Shown here piece by piece: positions 8,537 through 17,680 of a DNA stretch of 64,000 nucleotides. The position numbers and the translations under genes are program-made. The notes beneath the pieces are model-generated. The model was not told the origin of the DNA and did not search any database. It saw only the letters and a program-made list of their open reading frames with translations. The DNA lies in contig CAKZHC010000010.1 in the NCBI GenBank assembly GCA_936920625.1, forward strand, positions 150,540 through 214,539, in the 5' to 3' direction. This stretch comes from an uncultured Enterobacteriaceae bacterium (GTDB lineage Bacteria; Pseudomonadota; Gammaproteobacteria; Enterobacterales; Enterobacteriaceae). Numbering within the stretch: the stretch's first letter is position 1; the number at the start of each line of letters is the position of its first letter.

Positions 8537-10336
8537 TCAGGGATGCTCCGTAACCTGCTGGTCTTTAGTCGTTTGATACGTGTCTGATACCACAATACCT
8601 AGCTCCTTTAGTGCGTCAGTATTTGCCAGACCTGGAGCTTCTGTCATCAGGCAGGAGGCTGCGGTCGTTTTGGGGAAAGCGATAACATCACGAATATTAT
8701 CCGTACCTGTTAGCAGCATCACCAGTCTGTCCAGTCCAAAAGCCAGACCTGCATGAGGCGGCGTACCAAATTTTAGTGCGTCTAACAGGAAGCCAAATTT
8801 TTCCTGCTGCTGCTGCTCGTCAATGCCCAGGATTGAAAATACCACCTTCTGCATCTGGCTGTCGTGAATACGAACAGAGCCTCCGCCTACTTCATAACCG
8901 TTGATTACCATATCGTAAGCGTTTGAGACTGCTGTTAGTGGATTTTCGAGGAGCGCTTGTGGGGTCATATTACGTGGTGCTGTAAAGGGGTGGTGCATGG
9001 CAGTGTAATTACCCACGTTATCATACTCGAACATAGGAAAGTCGATAACCCACAACGGTGCCCATGAAGCCGTGTTGGTTAGTTGCAGATCAAGACCAGC
9101 CTTTAGTCGTAGCGCACCAAGTGCGTCAGCCACTACCGGTGCGTTATCAGCGGCAAATAAAAGGAGATCACCATCGCGGGCGTCGGTGCGTTCTAGAATA
9201 GCTTCCAGCCTGTCGTTTTCGAGGAATTTAGCCAGCGAGCTGGTAACCCCCTCAGTTCCTTTCCCGCGTGTGATAACTTTGATCCAGGGCAGCCCCCCGG
9301 CACCATAAGTAGCAACGAGTTTTCCATAGTCGTCGACCTGTTTACGGCTGAGTGCGGCACCACCGGGTATGCAGAGCGCGGCTACTCGTCCCTGTGGGTC
9401 GTTAGCCGGGCCGGAGAATACTTTAAAATCCATCGTTTTTACCAGATCTGCCACATCCACCAGTTCCAGTGGATTGCGGAGATCGGGTTTGTCAGAGCCA
9501 TAACGGCGAATTGCTTCAGCGAATGTCATTACCGGAAAGCAGCCCAGATCGATGCCAGTGTACTCACGCCAGAGCTGGCATATCATATTTTCCATGATAG
9601 CACGTACTTGTTCGGCGCTCATGAAGGACGTTTCCACATCAATCTGGGTAAATTCTGGCTGACGATCGGCCCGCAGATCTTCATCGCGGAAACATTTGAC
9701 AATCTGGTAATACCGATCAACGCCGGATATCATTAAAAGCTGTTTAAACAACTGTGGTGATTGCGGCAGAGCGTAGAATTTCCCGATATGGACCCGGCTT
9801 GGGACCAGATAATCGCGGGCTCCTTCAGGCGTTGCTTTGGTGAGCATGGGTGTTTCGATATCCAAAAACCCGTTATCATCCATAAAGCGTCGCACAAAAC
9901 TGGTGATTTTGGCCCGTATTTTCAGGCGCTGAGCCATTTCGGGCCGACGCAGGTCGAGATAGCGATACTTCAGGCGCGCCTCTTCACTGTTATTCTGATG
10001 GATATCCAACGGCAGCGGTTCGGCGCGGCTGATAATGGCCAGCTCACTGGCCAGTACTTCAATATCGCCTGTAGCCATCCCGGCATTTTTATTTTTTCCG
10101 ACACGGGCACGTACCGTGCCAGTCAGCTCAATGCAGAACTCATTGCGAAGCTCACTGGCCAGAGCAAAAGCTGTTTTTTGTTCCGGATCAAAAACCGCCT
10201 GTACTATTCCTTCGCGGTCCCGGATATCAATAAAAATCAGGCTGCCAAGATCGCGCCGTCTGTTGACCCAGCCACAGAGAGTGACTCGCTGCCCCACATG
10301 AGACAGTGTCAGTTGCCCACAATAAAGAGTACGCAT
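8537..10336 (-). CDS. aspS: Aspartyl-tRNA synthetase
   Basis: A class II tRNA synthetase that charges tRNA-Asp. Domains in order are an N-terminal OB-fold anticodon-binding domain (GWVNRRRDLGSLIFIDIRDR, about residues 21-40), the catalytic core with motif 2 (FRDEDLRADRQPEFTQ, about 216) and motif 3 (GLAFGLDRLVMLLTG, about 527), with the bacterial GAD insertion between. Length is 599 residues against 590 in E. coli; the extra residues are in the C-terminal tail. It heads the aspS-nudB unit and diverges from cmoA. Confidence 0.97.
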   Translation of the reverse strand: MRTLYCGQLTLSHVGQRVTLCGWVNRRRDLGSLIFIDIRDREGIVQAVFDPEQKTAFALASELRNEFCIELTGTVRARVGKNKNAGMATGDIEVLASELAIISRAEPLPLDIHQNNSEEARLKYRYLDLRRPEMAQRLKIRAKITSFVRRFMDDNGFLDIETPMLTKATPEGARDYLVPSRVHIGKFYALPQSPQLFKQLLMISGVDRYYQIVKCFRDEDLRADRQPEFTQIDVETSFMSAEQVRAIMENMICQLWREYTGIDLGCFPVMTFAEAIRRYGSDKPDLRNPLELVDVADLVKTMDFKVFSGPANDPQGRVAALCIPGGAALSRKQVDDYGKLVATYGAGGLPWIKVITRGKGTEGVTSSLAKFLENDRLEAILERTDARDGDLLLFAADNAPVVADALGALRLKAGLDLQLTNTASWAPLWVIDFPMFEYDNVGNYTAMHHPFTAPRNMTPQALLENPLTAVSNAYDMVINGYEVGGGSVRIHDSQMQKVVFSILGIDEQQQQEKFGFLLDALKFGTPPHAGLAFGLDRLVMLLTGTDNIRDVIAFPKTTAASCLMTEAPGLANTDALKELGIVVSDTYQTTKDQQVTEHP

Positions 10337-10765
10337 AAAATTATCCTTTGACTTACCGCCTGCGAGCGAGACGGGAAGCGACCTGACGTCGTTAAAAGTG
10401 ATCTGCTATCTTTGTGAGACAATATTACCTGCTCACATTGATGAGTATCCATAATTATGGTGGTTTTGCTTAACGTCGGGGCGAGCTAAGCTGCCTGATG
10501 CCGTTAAAAAGGCAGGTAGTATAATCGAAAAAGCCAGACAGGATAAGAGAGATGACCTCCAGCATGGCTGCTGGACGTTAATCTGAGAAAGCTTACTGAT
10601 ACATTCGGTCACGGATGGTGTTTGCTCTTTAATAAAAACGCGGGATTTAATAGCAATATGGCCAGTTGTTAATTGCGAAATTGACAGGGGGGATAAGGTA
10701 TTCCTTATAACAGATGCAACATTTCGCATTTTCTGACAAAATAACGATTTTTCGATAACCCTGCA
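10337..10765. other. Divergent spacer between aspS and cmoA
   Basis: About 430 bp presumably containing both promoters. E. coli has yecD, yecE and yecN here; I found no recognisable remnant. A 115-residue minus-strand frame (10433-10780) has no protein-like composition and runs into the cmoA start. Confidence 0.45.
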
Positions 10766-11515
10766 ATGACTATGTATCAACGCGATACGCTATTTTCTGT
10801 ACCGATAGCTCAGCCCGGCGACTGGCGCTTCGATGAGCGCGTTGCCGAGGTATTTCCGGATATGCTTCAGCGCTCAGTGCCTGGCTATTCTACCATCATT
10901 GCAATGATTGGTATGCTGGCGCAGCGTTGTGTTAGCCCAGGTTCTCAGGTATATGATCTGGGATGTTCGCTCGGTGCCGTTACCCTTTCAGTCCGACGCC
11001 ATATTAATGTCAAAGGCTGCCAGATTATAGCGGTGGATAATTCGCCTGCGATGGTCGAACGCTGCCGCCGTCATATTGAAGCCTGCCAGGCTGACACACC
11101 CGTTATTGTGCAACAGGCCGATATTCGTCAGGTCGCTGTTGACAATGCCTCTATGGTGGTACTCAACTTTACGTTGCAGTTTCTACCGCCCGATGATCGT
11201 CTGGCGTTGCTGAAAACCATCTTTGAAGGGCTCAGACCCGGCGGGGTGCTGGTGCTGTCAGAAAAGTTCAGTTTTGAAGATCGGGCCACTGATGAATTGT
11301 TGTTAGCCATGTACCACGATTTTAAACGTGCTAATGGCTACAGCGAGCTGCAAATTTCACAGAAGCGTCACATGCTAAAAAATGTGATGATTACAGAGAG
11401 TGTCGGGGTACATAAAAAGCGCCTGAGTGAGGCAGGGTTTTCTCACGCAGAGTTGTGGTTTCAGAGCCTTAATTTTGGCTCGCTGCTTGCTGTTAAATCG
11501 GATACCAGCCGGTGA
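10766..11515 (+). CDS. cmoA: Carboxy-SAM synthase CmoA
   Basis: CmoA converts S-adenosylmethionine plus prephenate to carboxy-SAM, the donor for 5-oxyacetyl-uridine formation at wobble position 34 of several tRNAs. The Rossmann methyltransferase core begins at YDLGCSLGAVTLSVRR (about residue 63). VLNFTLQFLPPDDR near 133 is typical of CmoA. Length is 249 residues (247 in E. coli). It overlaps cmoB by 4 bp (GTGA), so the two are translationally coupled and complete the cmo5U pathway together. Confidence 0.95.
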   Translation: MTMYQRDTLFSVPIAQPGDWRFDERVAEVFPDMLQRSVPGYSTIIAMIGMLAQRCVSPGSQVYDLGCSLGAVTLSVRRHINVKGCQIIAVDNSPAMVERCRRHIEACQADTPVIVQQADIRQVAVDNASMVVLNFTLQFLPPDDRLALLKTIFEGLRPGGVLVLSEKFSFEDRATDELLLAMYHDFKRANGYSELQISQKRHMLKNVMITESVGVHKKRLSEAGFSHAELWFQSLNFGSLLAVKSDTSR

Positions 11516-12462
11516 TAAATTATCAGCAAATTGCCTGTGGCCCGCTGTCACTCTGGCTGGAGACGCTGCCTGCTGAACTGGCCGTCTGGCAGCGCGATGC
11601 CCGGCATGGTCTGTTTAACCGCTGGCAGAGAATAGTGTCACAGTTGCCAGACATTCAGCCTGAGACAGTCGATTTACTCCACAGTGTGGCGGCGAATAGT
11701 TGCGTGCTTAGTGTGCGGCAGCGCAACGGTATTGAAACACTGTTACGTAATCTGATGCCGTGGCGCAAAGGCCCGTATTCACTATATGGCGTATACATCG
11801 ACACCGAATGGCGATCGGACTGGAAGTGGCAGCGGGTAGCTCCGCACATTAGTTCCCTTGCCGGTAAAATGGTGCTCGATGTTGGCTGTGGCAGCGGGTA
11901 TCACATGTGGCGTATGGTAGGCGCTGGTGCAAAGCTGGTGGTGGGTATTGATCCCAGCCAGTTGTTTCTTTGCCAATTTGAGGCCGTTCGTAAACTGCTG
12001 GGTAATGATCGCCGTGCTCATCTGCTACCGCTGGGGATTGAACAACTACCATCACTACAAGCTTTTGATAGTGTGTTTTCTATGGGCGTGCTTTACCATC
12101 GCCGTTCGCCACTGGATCACCTTTTACAATTAAAAAATCAGCTGGTGAGTGGCGGGGAGCTGGTACTGGAAACGCTGGTCATCCGCGGAGATTCTCAGCA
12201 GGTATTGCTGCCTGATGACCGCTATGCAGGTATGGGCAATGTCTATTTCATTCCCACCCTTAGTGCGCTTGAAGCCTGGCTGACTAAATGCGGTTTTACT
12301 AATATTCAGGTGGTGGATTGCACGTATACAACAGTTGAGGAGCAGCGTACTACAAGCTGGACGACCAGCGCTTCACTAGCAACGTTTCTCGCTCCCGGTA
12401 ATACCACGGTGGAGGGGTATCCGGCGCCATTAAGGGCAGTGTTAATCGCCCAAAAAAGGTAA
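11512..12462 (+). CDS. cmoB: tRNA U34 carboxymethyltransferase CmoB
   Basis: CmoB transfers the carboxymethyl group of carboxy-SAM to 5-hydroxyuridine-34 of tRNA. It has the N-terminal CmoB segment (MPWRKGPYSLYGVYIDTEWRS) and a SAM-binding core at MVLDVGCGSGYHMWRM (about residue 119). MGVLYHRRSPLDHL near 191 is a family hallmark. Length is 316 residues (323 in E. coli). The start is the GTG that overlaps the cmoA stop. The downstream E. coli neighbours (torYZ, cutC, yecM) are missing. Confidence 0.95.
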   Translation: MINYQQIACGPLSLWLETLPAELAVWQRDARHGLFNRWQRIVSQLPDIQPETVDLLHSVAANSCVLSVRQRNGIETLLRNLMPWRKGPYSLYGVYIDTEWRSDWKWQRVAPHISSLAGKMVLDVGCGSGYHMWRMVGAGAKLVVGIDPSQLFLCQFEAVRKLLGNDRRAHLLPLGIEQLPSLQAFDSVFSMGVLYHRRSPLDHLLQLKNQLVSGGELVLETLVIRGDSQQVLLPDDRYAGMGNVYFIPTLSALEAWLTKCGFTNIQVVDCTYTTVEEQRTTSWTTSASLATFLAPGNTTVEGYPAPLRAVLIAQKR

Positions 12463-13053
12463 TTCACCACCGTGCAAAATTTAGTGGTCCCGGATAATAG
12501 CAGTAATACCATGGAATGATGAGTTGCTATTCACATCAGACAATCGTCAATAGTGTAATTTGCGTTCAGACGGGGTGTGAGTTGAAAAATTCAAATCAAA
12601 AAAGCTTCTGGTTGCTACAGTTGATTCAAATAAGTGGTTGCGATTGTGCAGTCGATGAATAATAATCGAGCGATCGTGAAAATTTTCACCAGATTAAAGA
12701 CATAACACACGATTTTGATTGGTGGAGTGGCCTCCGTCAGAGTGTAATATCGAATGGTCCAGTAAAATTGCAATCTCTGGCCCAGAATATTGTCAGATCG
12801 TCAGATTGTAGTAAATATTCCTGATGCTCGTTGCGGTTTTCAGTTGCTGGGGTAGTGGTATTCATTACTCAATGGCGCTGATGTGTTCCCCGATGACAAT
12901 ACCGACAGGAACTAATACACTACCAGACTAATGCAGTATACTGCCGGTTTTAAATTTTTTGCGGTTGCCTTTTCACCATATGGCATTGTCAATAAAACAA
13001 TTTGTTGCTTTGTCCGGGCAAACGCAATTTGGAATCAACACTAAGGTAACCAG
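12463..13053. other. Gene-free remnant region between cmoB and argS
   Basis: About 590 bp with no protein-like frame on either strand. In E. coli this interval holds torZ, torY, cutC and yecM. I take it as eroded DNA plus the argS promoter. Confidence 0.5.
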
Positions 13054-14784
13054 GTGAATATTCAGGCTCTTCTTACAAAAAAAATTAGTAAATCCATGAT
13101 TGCGGTGGGTGCGCCGATAGATTGTGAGCCCCAAGTACGTCACTCAACACGAGCTCAGTTTGGTGATTATCAGGTTGACGGAGTAATGTTAATCGCCAAA
13201 AAAATGGCCATACCACCAAGGCAACTGGCTGAGCAGGTCGTAAATATATTGGATTTGGACAACATCGCTCAACGCATTGAGATTGCAGGCCCGGGGTTTA
13301 TTAATATTTTTTTATCGCACGACTGGTTACAAAAAAAAACCGAACAGATGTTGGCATCACCACGGTTGGGCATTAAAACACAAGAGCCACAAACTATCGT
13401 TATCGACTATTCTGCGCCGAATGTCGCCAAAGAGATGCATGTCGGGCATGTTCGCTCTACTATTATTGGTGATGCCGCTGTACGCACACTCTCTTTTCTG
13501 GGCCATAATATTATTCGTGCCAATCACATAGGCGACTGGGGTACTCAGTTTGGCATGCTGATTGCCTTGCTTGAGAAGCGACAGAGTGAAAATCATGATG
13601 AAATTGATTTAGCTGATCTGGAGAGCTTTTATCGCGAAGCCAAGCGCACTTATGATGAAGACCCCGCCTTCGCTAGTCTCGCCCGCAGTTATGTGGTTAA
13701 ACTTCAGCGTGGTGATGAACGCTGCCGCCTTATGTGGCAGCGCCTTGTTGATATTACTATGCGCCAGAATCAGGCTGTCTATGATCGCCTGAATGTGACT
13801 CTGACCCGTGATGATATTATGGGTGAGAGCCTTTACAACGATATGTTGCCAGATATTGTTGCTGATCTTAAAGCCAAAGGGCTCGCTGTTGATGATGATG
13901 GTGCTGTCGTCGTCTACCTTGATGAATTCAGGAATAAACAGGGCGAGCCCATGGGCGTTATCATTCAGAAGCGTGATGGTGGTTACCTCTACACGACAAC
14001 GGATATTGCCTGCGCGCGTTATCGTTATCAGACGCTGAAGGCTGATCGTGTTCTTTATTTTATCGATTCACGCCAGCATCAGCATCTGCAACAGGCCTGG
14101 GCCATTGTGCGTAAAGCTGGTTATGTACCGGATAGTGTTCCTCTGGAACATCACGCTTTTGGCATGATACTTGGCAAAGATGGCAGACCTTTCAAAACAC
14201 GCGCCGGCGGTACAATTCGTCTGGCAGATTTACTTGATGAGGCTGTGGAGCGGGCTCGTGCAGTGATTGCCGCAAAAAATCCAGCAATGTCAGAGACAGA
14301 GCTATCCCACTTGGCTGAAGTGGTCGGGATTGGTGCGGTTAAATATGCCGACCTGTCAAAAAGTCGCACGACAGATTATATTTTTGACTGGGATCTGATG
14401 TTGAGTTTTGAGGGCAATACGGCACTCTATCTGCAATATGCTTATGCACGGGTTATCTCAATTTTCCGGAAAGCTGGCATAGATGAAAACAGTCTGTCAG
14501 GTGAAGTGATTATTATTGATCAGCGTGAGGCCGTTCTGGCAACGAGGCTGTTGCAATTTGAAGAGGCATTACTGCAGGTTGCTCGCGATGGCACACCGCA
14601 TGTGATGTGTGCTTATCTCTACGATTTGGCCGGGCTGTTCTCAGGATTCTATGAGCATTGCCCTATTTTAACAGCGGCTGATAAGCATTTGTGCCACAGT
14701 CGCCTCAAGCTGGCGCTCCTGACAGCCAGAGTTCTCAAGCAAGGGTTGAACCTTTTGGGAATTGCGACCGCAGAACGGATGTAG
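13054..14784 (+). CDS. argS: Arginyl-tRNA synthetase
   Basis: A class I synthetase that charges tRNA-Arg. The N-terminal additional domain is followed by the HIGH-type signature (SAPNVAKEMHVGHVRSTIIGD, about residues 121-141) and the C-terminal DALR anticodon-binding domain. Length is 576 residues (577 in E. coli). The start is GTG at 13054 behind AAGGT; E. coli argS also uses GTG, as I recall. The stop is TAG, which shows that TAG terminates translation of an essential gene here. It converges on otsA with 31 bp between; in E. coli a flagellar and chemotaxis region lies here. Confidence 0.97.
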   Translation: MNIQALLTKKISKSMIAVGAPIDCEPQVRHSTRAQFGDYQVDGVMLIAKKMAIPPRQLAEQVVNILDLDNIAQRIEIAGPGFINIFLSHDWLQKKTEQMLASPRLGIKTQEPQTIVIDYSAPNVAKEMHVGHVRSTIIGDAAVRTLSFLGHNIIRANHIGDWGTQFGMLIALLEKRQSENHDEIDLADLESFYREAKRTYDEDPAFASLARSYVVKLQRGDERCRLMWQRLVDITMRQNQAVYDRLNVTLTRDDIMGESLYNDMLPDIVADLKAKGLAVDDDGAVVVYLDEFRNKQGEPMGVIIQKRDGGYLYTTTDIACARYRYQTLKADRVLYFIDSRQHQHLQQAWAIVRKAGYVPDSVPLEHHAFGMILGKDGRPFKTRAGGTIRLADLLDEAVERARAVIAAKNPAMSETELSHLAEVVGIGAVKYADLSKSRTTDYIFDWDLMLSFEGNTALYLQYAYARVISIFRKAGIDENSLSGEVIIIDQREAVLATRLLQFEEALLQVARDGTPHVMCAYLYDLAGLFSGFYEHCPILTAADKHLCHSRLKLALLTARVLKQGLNLLGIATAERM

Positions 14785-14815
14785 AGCCATTATCTGTTCC
14801 GCCAATATTCCTGTC

Positions 14816-16249
14816 TCAGGCTGGTTTAGACAGAATTTCCGGGGGCGCAGGCGGCAATATCCGTTGCATTGATACGCTCCCGAGATCCTGAAGAAAGGTT
14901 TCACGCCAGTGAGTGATATCAAAGCGATGCAGTGTTTTCATCATATCGTGGTAGCGCCATTTGCGTTCATCAAGAGTCATGCACAGTGCCTGATCGAGTG
15001 CTGCGGCTACTTCGTCACGATCATAAGGATTTACAATCAGCGCTGAGGTAAGTTCATTAGCCGCACCGGCGAAGCGTGAGAGAACCAGCACGCCGGGTGA
15101 TTTAGGGTCCTGAGCTGCTACATACTCCTTTGCTACCAGATTCATACCATCGCGCAGTGGTGTCACCAGTCCGACATGGGCCATGCGGAAGATCTTCATC
15201 AACAGACGACGATCAAAATGCTGATTGAGATAGTAAAGCGGTGTCCAGCCGAGAGTACCATACTTGCCGTTGATACGTCCCGCTTCAGTCTCCAGTTGAT
15301 GACGAATATCCTGATACGCCTGAACATCGCCTCGGGTAGTTGGGGCAATCTGCGTATAACGAATATTAGCGCGATGCTGTGGATAGTTCTCAAGCAGCGA
15401 CTCATAGGCGAGAAACCGTTCTGATAACCCTTTAGAGTAATCAAGGCGCTCGCAGGCGATGATGTTTTTGAGATTCCCCAGATCATTTTTCATGGCTATC
15501 ATTTTAGCGGGCAGGGGGCCACTAGCCATTTCCATGACAGCGTTCGGCTCAATACCTATTGGATATACTGCGGTGTGAAAGGTATTACCGGTTGCGTGAT
15601 ACTCTTTTTGATCGCGTTGTTCAACGTGAGTGAGCTGGGTCAGGCAGTCATGAAATGCCTGACGGTCATTTTCTGTCTGAAATCCGAGCAGATTATACTG
15701 GCAGAGCATTTCCAGCAGTGCGCCGTGTGTTGGCAGCGCATTAAAAATCTCTGGTGCAGGAAAGGGTATATGTAAAAAAAAACCGATGCGGTTATTCACG
15801 CCTAATTTGCGCAGTGCGGCCGCAAAAGGGAGCAGATGATAGTCGTGAATCCAGATGACATCATCAGGCTGTAGTAACGGTTGTAGCTGTCTGGCCATTT
15901 GAGCATTGACTCTGCAATATCCTTCCCACGCCCCGCGCTCAAATTTAACTAGGTCAAGGCGATAGTGAAAAGCTGGCCAGATTACGGTGTTGGAAAACTG
16001 CAGATAGTAAAGATCATAATCATTCTGAACCAGACCAAATGAAGCATAGGTAATGCCGCCATGGTGCTCGGTATCGATGCCACGTTGCTGTGTTAAGCCA
16101 GTATCATCGTTGATATTACCATTCCAGCCGTACCATAACCCTCCTGTTGCTTTGAGTGCGGCCAGAATACCTACGGCCAGCCCCCCCGCACGGGTTTTGC
16201 CAGCTGAGGGAAGCGTAATACGGTTAGATACTACGACCAGGCGACTCAT
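14816..16249 (-). CDS. otsA: Trehalose-6-phosphate synthase OtsA
   Basis: OtsA (glycosyltransferase family 20) joins UDP-glucose and glucose-6-phosphate to make trehalose-6-phosphate under osmotic or stationary-phase stress. Landmarks are MSRLVVVSNRI at the start, GGLAVGILAAL near residue 22, IWIHDYHLLPFAAALR near 127 and the nucleotide-binding stretch RDGMNLVAKEYVAAQ near 361. Length is 477 residues (474 in E. coli). It follows otsB by 37 bp rather than overlapping it as in E. coli. It converges on argS. Confidence 0.96.
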   Translation of the reverse strand: MSRLVVVSNRITLPSAGKTRAGGLAVGILAALKATGGLWYGWNGNINDDTGLTQQRGIDTEHHGGITYASFGLVQNDYDLYYLQFSNTVIWPAFHYRLDLVKFERGAWEGYCRVNAQMARQLQPLLQPDDVIWIHDYHLLPFAAALRKLGVNNRIGFFLHIPFPAPEIFNALPTHGALLEMLCQYNLLGFQTENDRQAFHDCLTQLTHVEQRDQKEYHATGNTFHTAVYPIGIEPNAVMEMASGPLPAKMIAMKNDLGNLKNIIACERLDYSKGLSERFLAYESLLENYPQHRANIRYTQIAPTTRGDVQAYQDIRHQLETEAGRINGKYGTLGWTPLYYLNQHFDRRLLMKIFRMAHVGLVTPLRDGMNLVAKEYVAAQDPKSPGVLVLSRFAGAANELTSALIVNPYDRDEVAAALDQALCMTLDERKWRYHDMMKTLHRFDITHWRETFLQDLGSVSMQRILPPAPPEILSKPA

Positions 16250-16286
16250 AATACTAACTCCTTTCCGATAATGTCATCTCTCAATA

Positions 16287-17027
16287 TCATTGTAATATCA
16301 GCTGTTCCAGCCATGTATGAACCGCCTCTGCATCTGCCAGGCGATAACAGGCCAGGGTCTGCCCCCCACCCACTTTAATTGTGTAACCACCCTGCGTGTT
16401 AACAACGGCAAAACCGCTTTCGTCGGTCAAATCATCTCCGATAAAAACAGGTATGCGCCCTCTAAAAGGAACCTCCTGCATGAAAGCTGTTATAGCCGTA
16501 CCTTTATCACATCCCGCGGGTTTAAGCTCTGCCACGCATTTACCGGGTTGCAGCGTGAGTTGCCGGAACTGGCTGGCTACTGTCTGTGCCAGAGCCAGCA
16601 CCTCTGATGCCATATGTGGCGCACTGCGGTAGTGCAGAGTGAATGCCACATTTTTGTTTTCCAGTGTGACACTAGGCATGGTTATAACGGCCTGGTGAAG
16701 TATCTGAACCACTCTCTGATAAGTCTGTTGTGGCAGCAGAACGTTATAAATGCTACCGGAACTGTCCCGCCGTTCTGCTCCATGGATCCCTGCCAGAGGC
16801 AGATGAAGGGGGAAAAACAGAGAATCAAGTTGGTTCAGGGGACGTCCGGAGATTAACGCTAGCGCCTGACCACTGGCGGCGGCAAGCTGTGTAAGCGCTG
16901 CTATCACACGTGGGGCGATAGTCACGTTATCTGGCTGCGATTGTATTGGCGCTAGCGTCCCGTCAACATCAAAAAAGAAGCCGTGACTGGCAGGTGAAAG
17001 TGCAGGAGGTTCGCAAGGTTGATTCAC
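16287..17027 (-). CDS. otsB: Trehalose-6-phosphate phosphatase OtsB
   Basis: OtsB is a HAD-superfamily phosphatase that completes trehalose synthesis. HAD motif I is FFDVDGTLAPI near residue 19 (nucleophile in DVDGT), motif II is ISGRP near 59, and motif III/IV is FIGDDLTDESGFAVV near 197. Length is 246 residues, slightly short of the 266 of E. coli, with the shortfall at the C-terminus. It is the first gene of otsBA. With treA broken at the start of the window, the cell can probably make but not use trehalose periplasmically. Confidence 0.95.
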   Translation of the reverse strand: MNQPCEPPALSPASHGFFFDVDGTLAPIQSQPDNVTIAPRVIAALTQLAAASGQALALISGRPLNQLDSLFFPLHLPLAGIHGAERRDSSGSIYNVLLPQQTYQRVVQILHQAVITMPSVTLENKNVAFTLHYRSAPHMASEVLALAQTVASQFRQLTLQPGKCVAELKPAGCDKGTAITAFMQEVPFRGRIPVFIGDDLTDESGFAVVNTQGGYTIKVGGGQTLACYRLADAEAVHTWLEQLILQ

Positions 17028-17680
17028 GGTATTTCCTCTAATTCAGTCATAGGGCTATATCGCAATTGCAAACGTCTGTTTTTACTGTTCAATGTAAATC
17101 AACAAACCTGGGCCCGGGAACAGAGCTGAATCATAAACCTGTGAGGAAACAGAATGTTATGTAAGATTTTGGAAAATCTTTTTCAGTTCGTCACCGTCAG
17201 AGGGGAACAGAGTCATTATCTGACAAATTAATACTGCACAATGTTGTAATGCACCCGAACTATTCGTTTGAGCACTGCGCCTGCTTACACAGCTAGGAGA
17301 GAGCCCTGAAATGATCCAAGCTGTATTACAGTATAGAATCCCAGCGAGATTTTACCAGCCAGCCATCCGGCATACGCTACTGGCTACAGTTAAGGGGCAG
17401 ACAGGATTATGATATGTTGTTCGCTGCCACATTCATTCGGCTCAGTTCTGAGTGAACCAGACTGACCGGCATACTGCTGTGTGAAGTGTTGCTATCATGT
17501 CTGTGGCTGAAGTATATGTGACATCTGCCAGAAAGGTGACTGACAACGGCACAGGCTGTGCAATGGCTCCATGACGGCGGTTGAAGTCTATGCCCAATAA
17601 CTCATCGTTACGGTTAGCATGATGGCTGGCGAGTCTGTTTATTGATGATATTTGTCTGCCAGCCATCTGGTTAAGCGATA
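17028..17680. other. Gene-free region between otsB and fumA
   Basis: About 650 bp. A minus-strand frame (17442-17708) overlaps the fumA end but resembles no protein I know. I looked for remnants of fumC, which follows fumA in E. coli, and found none that is convincing. It likely holds the otsBA promoter and eroded DNA. Confidence 0.45.

Noticed and set aside
10433..10780. 115-codon minus-strand frame between aspS and cmoA
   Set aside because: Composition is not protein-like, it overlaps the cmoA start, and no family was recognised.
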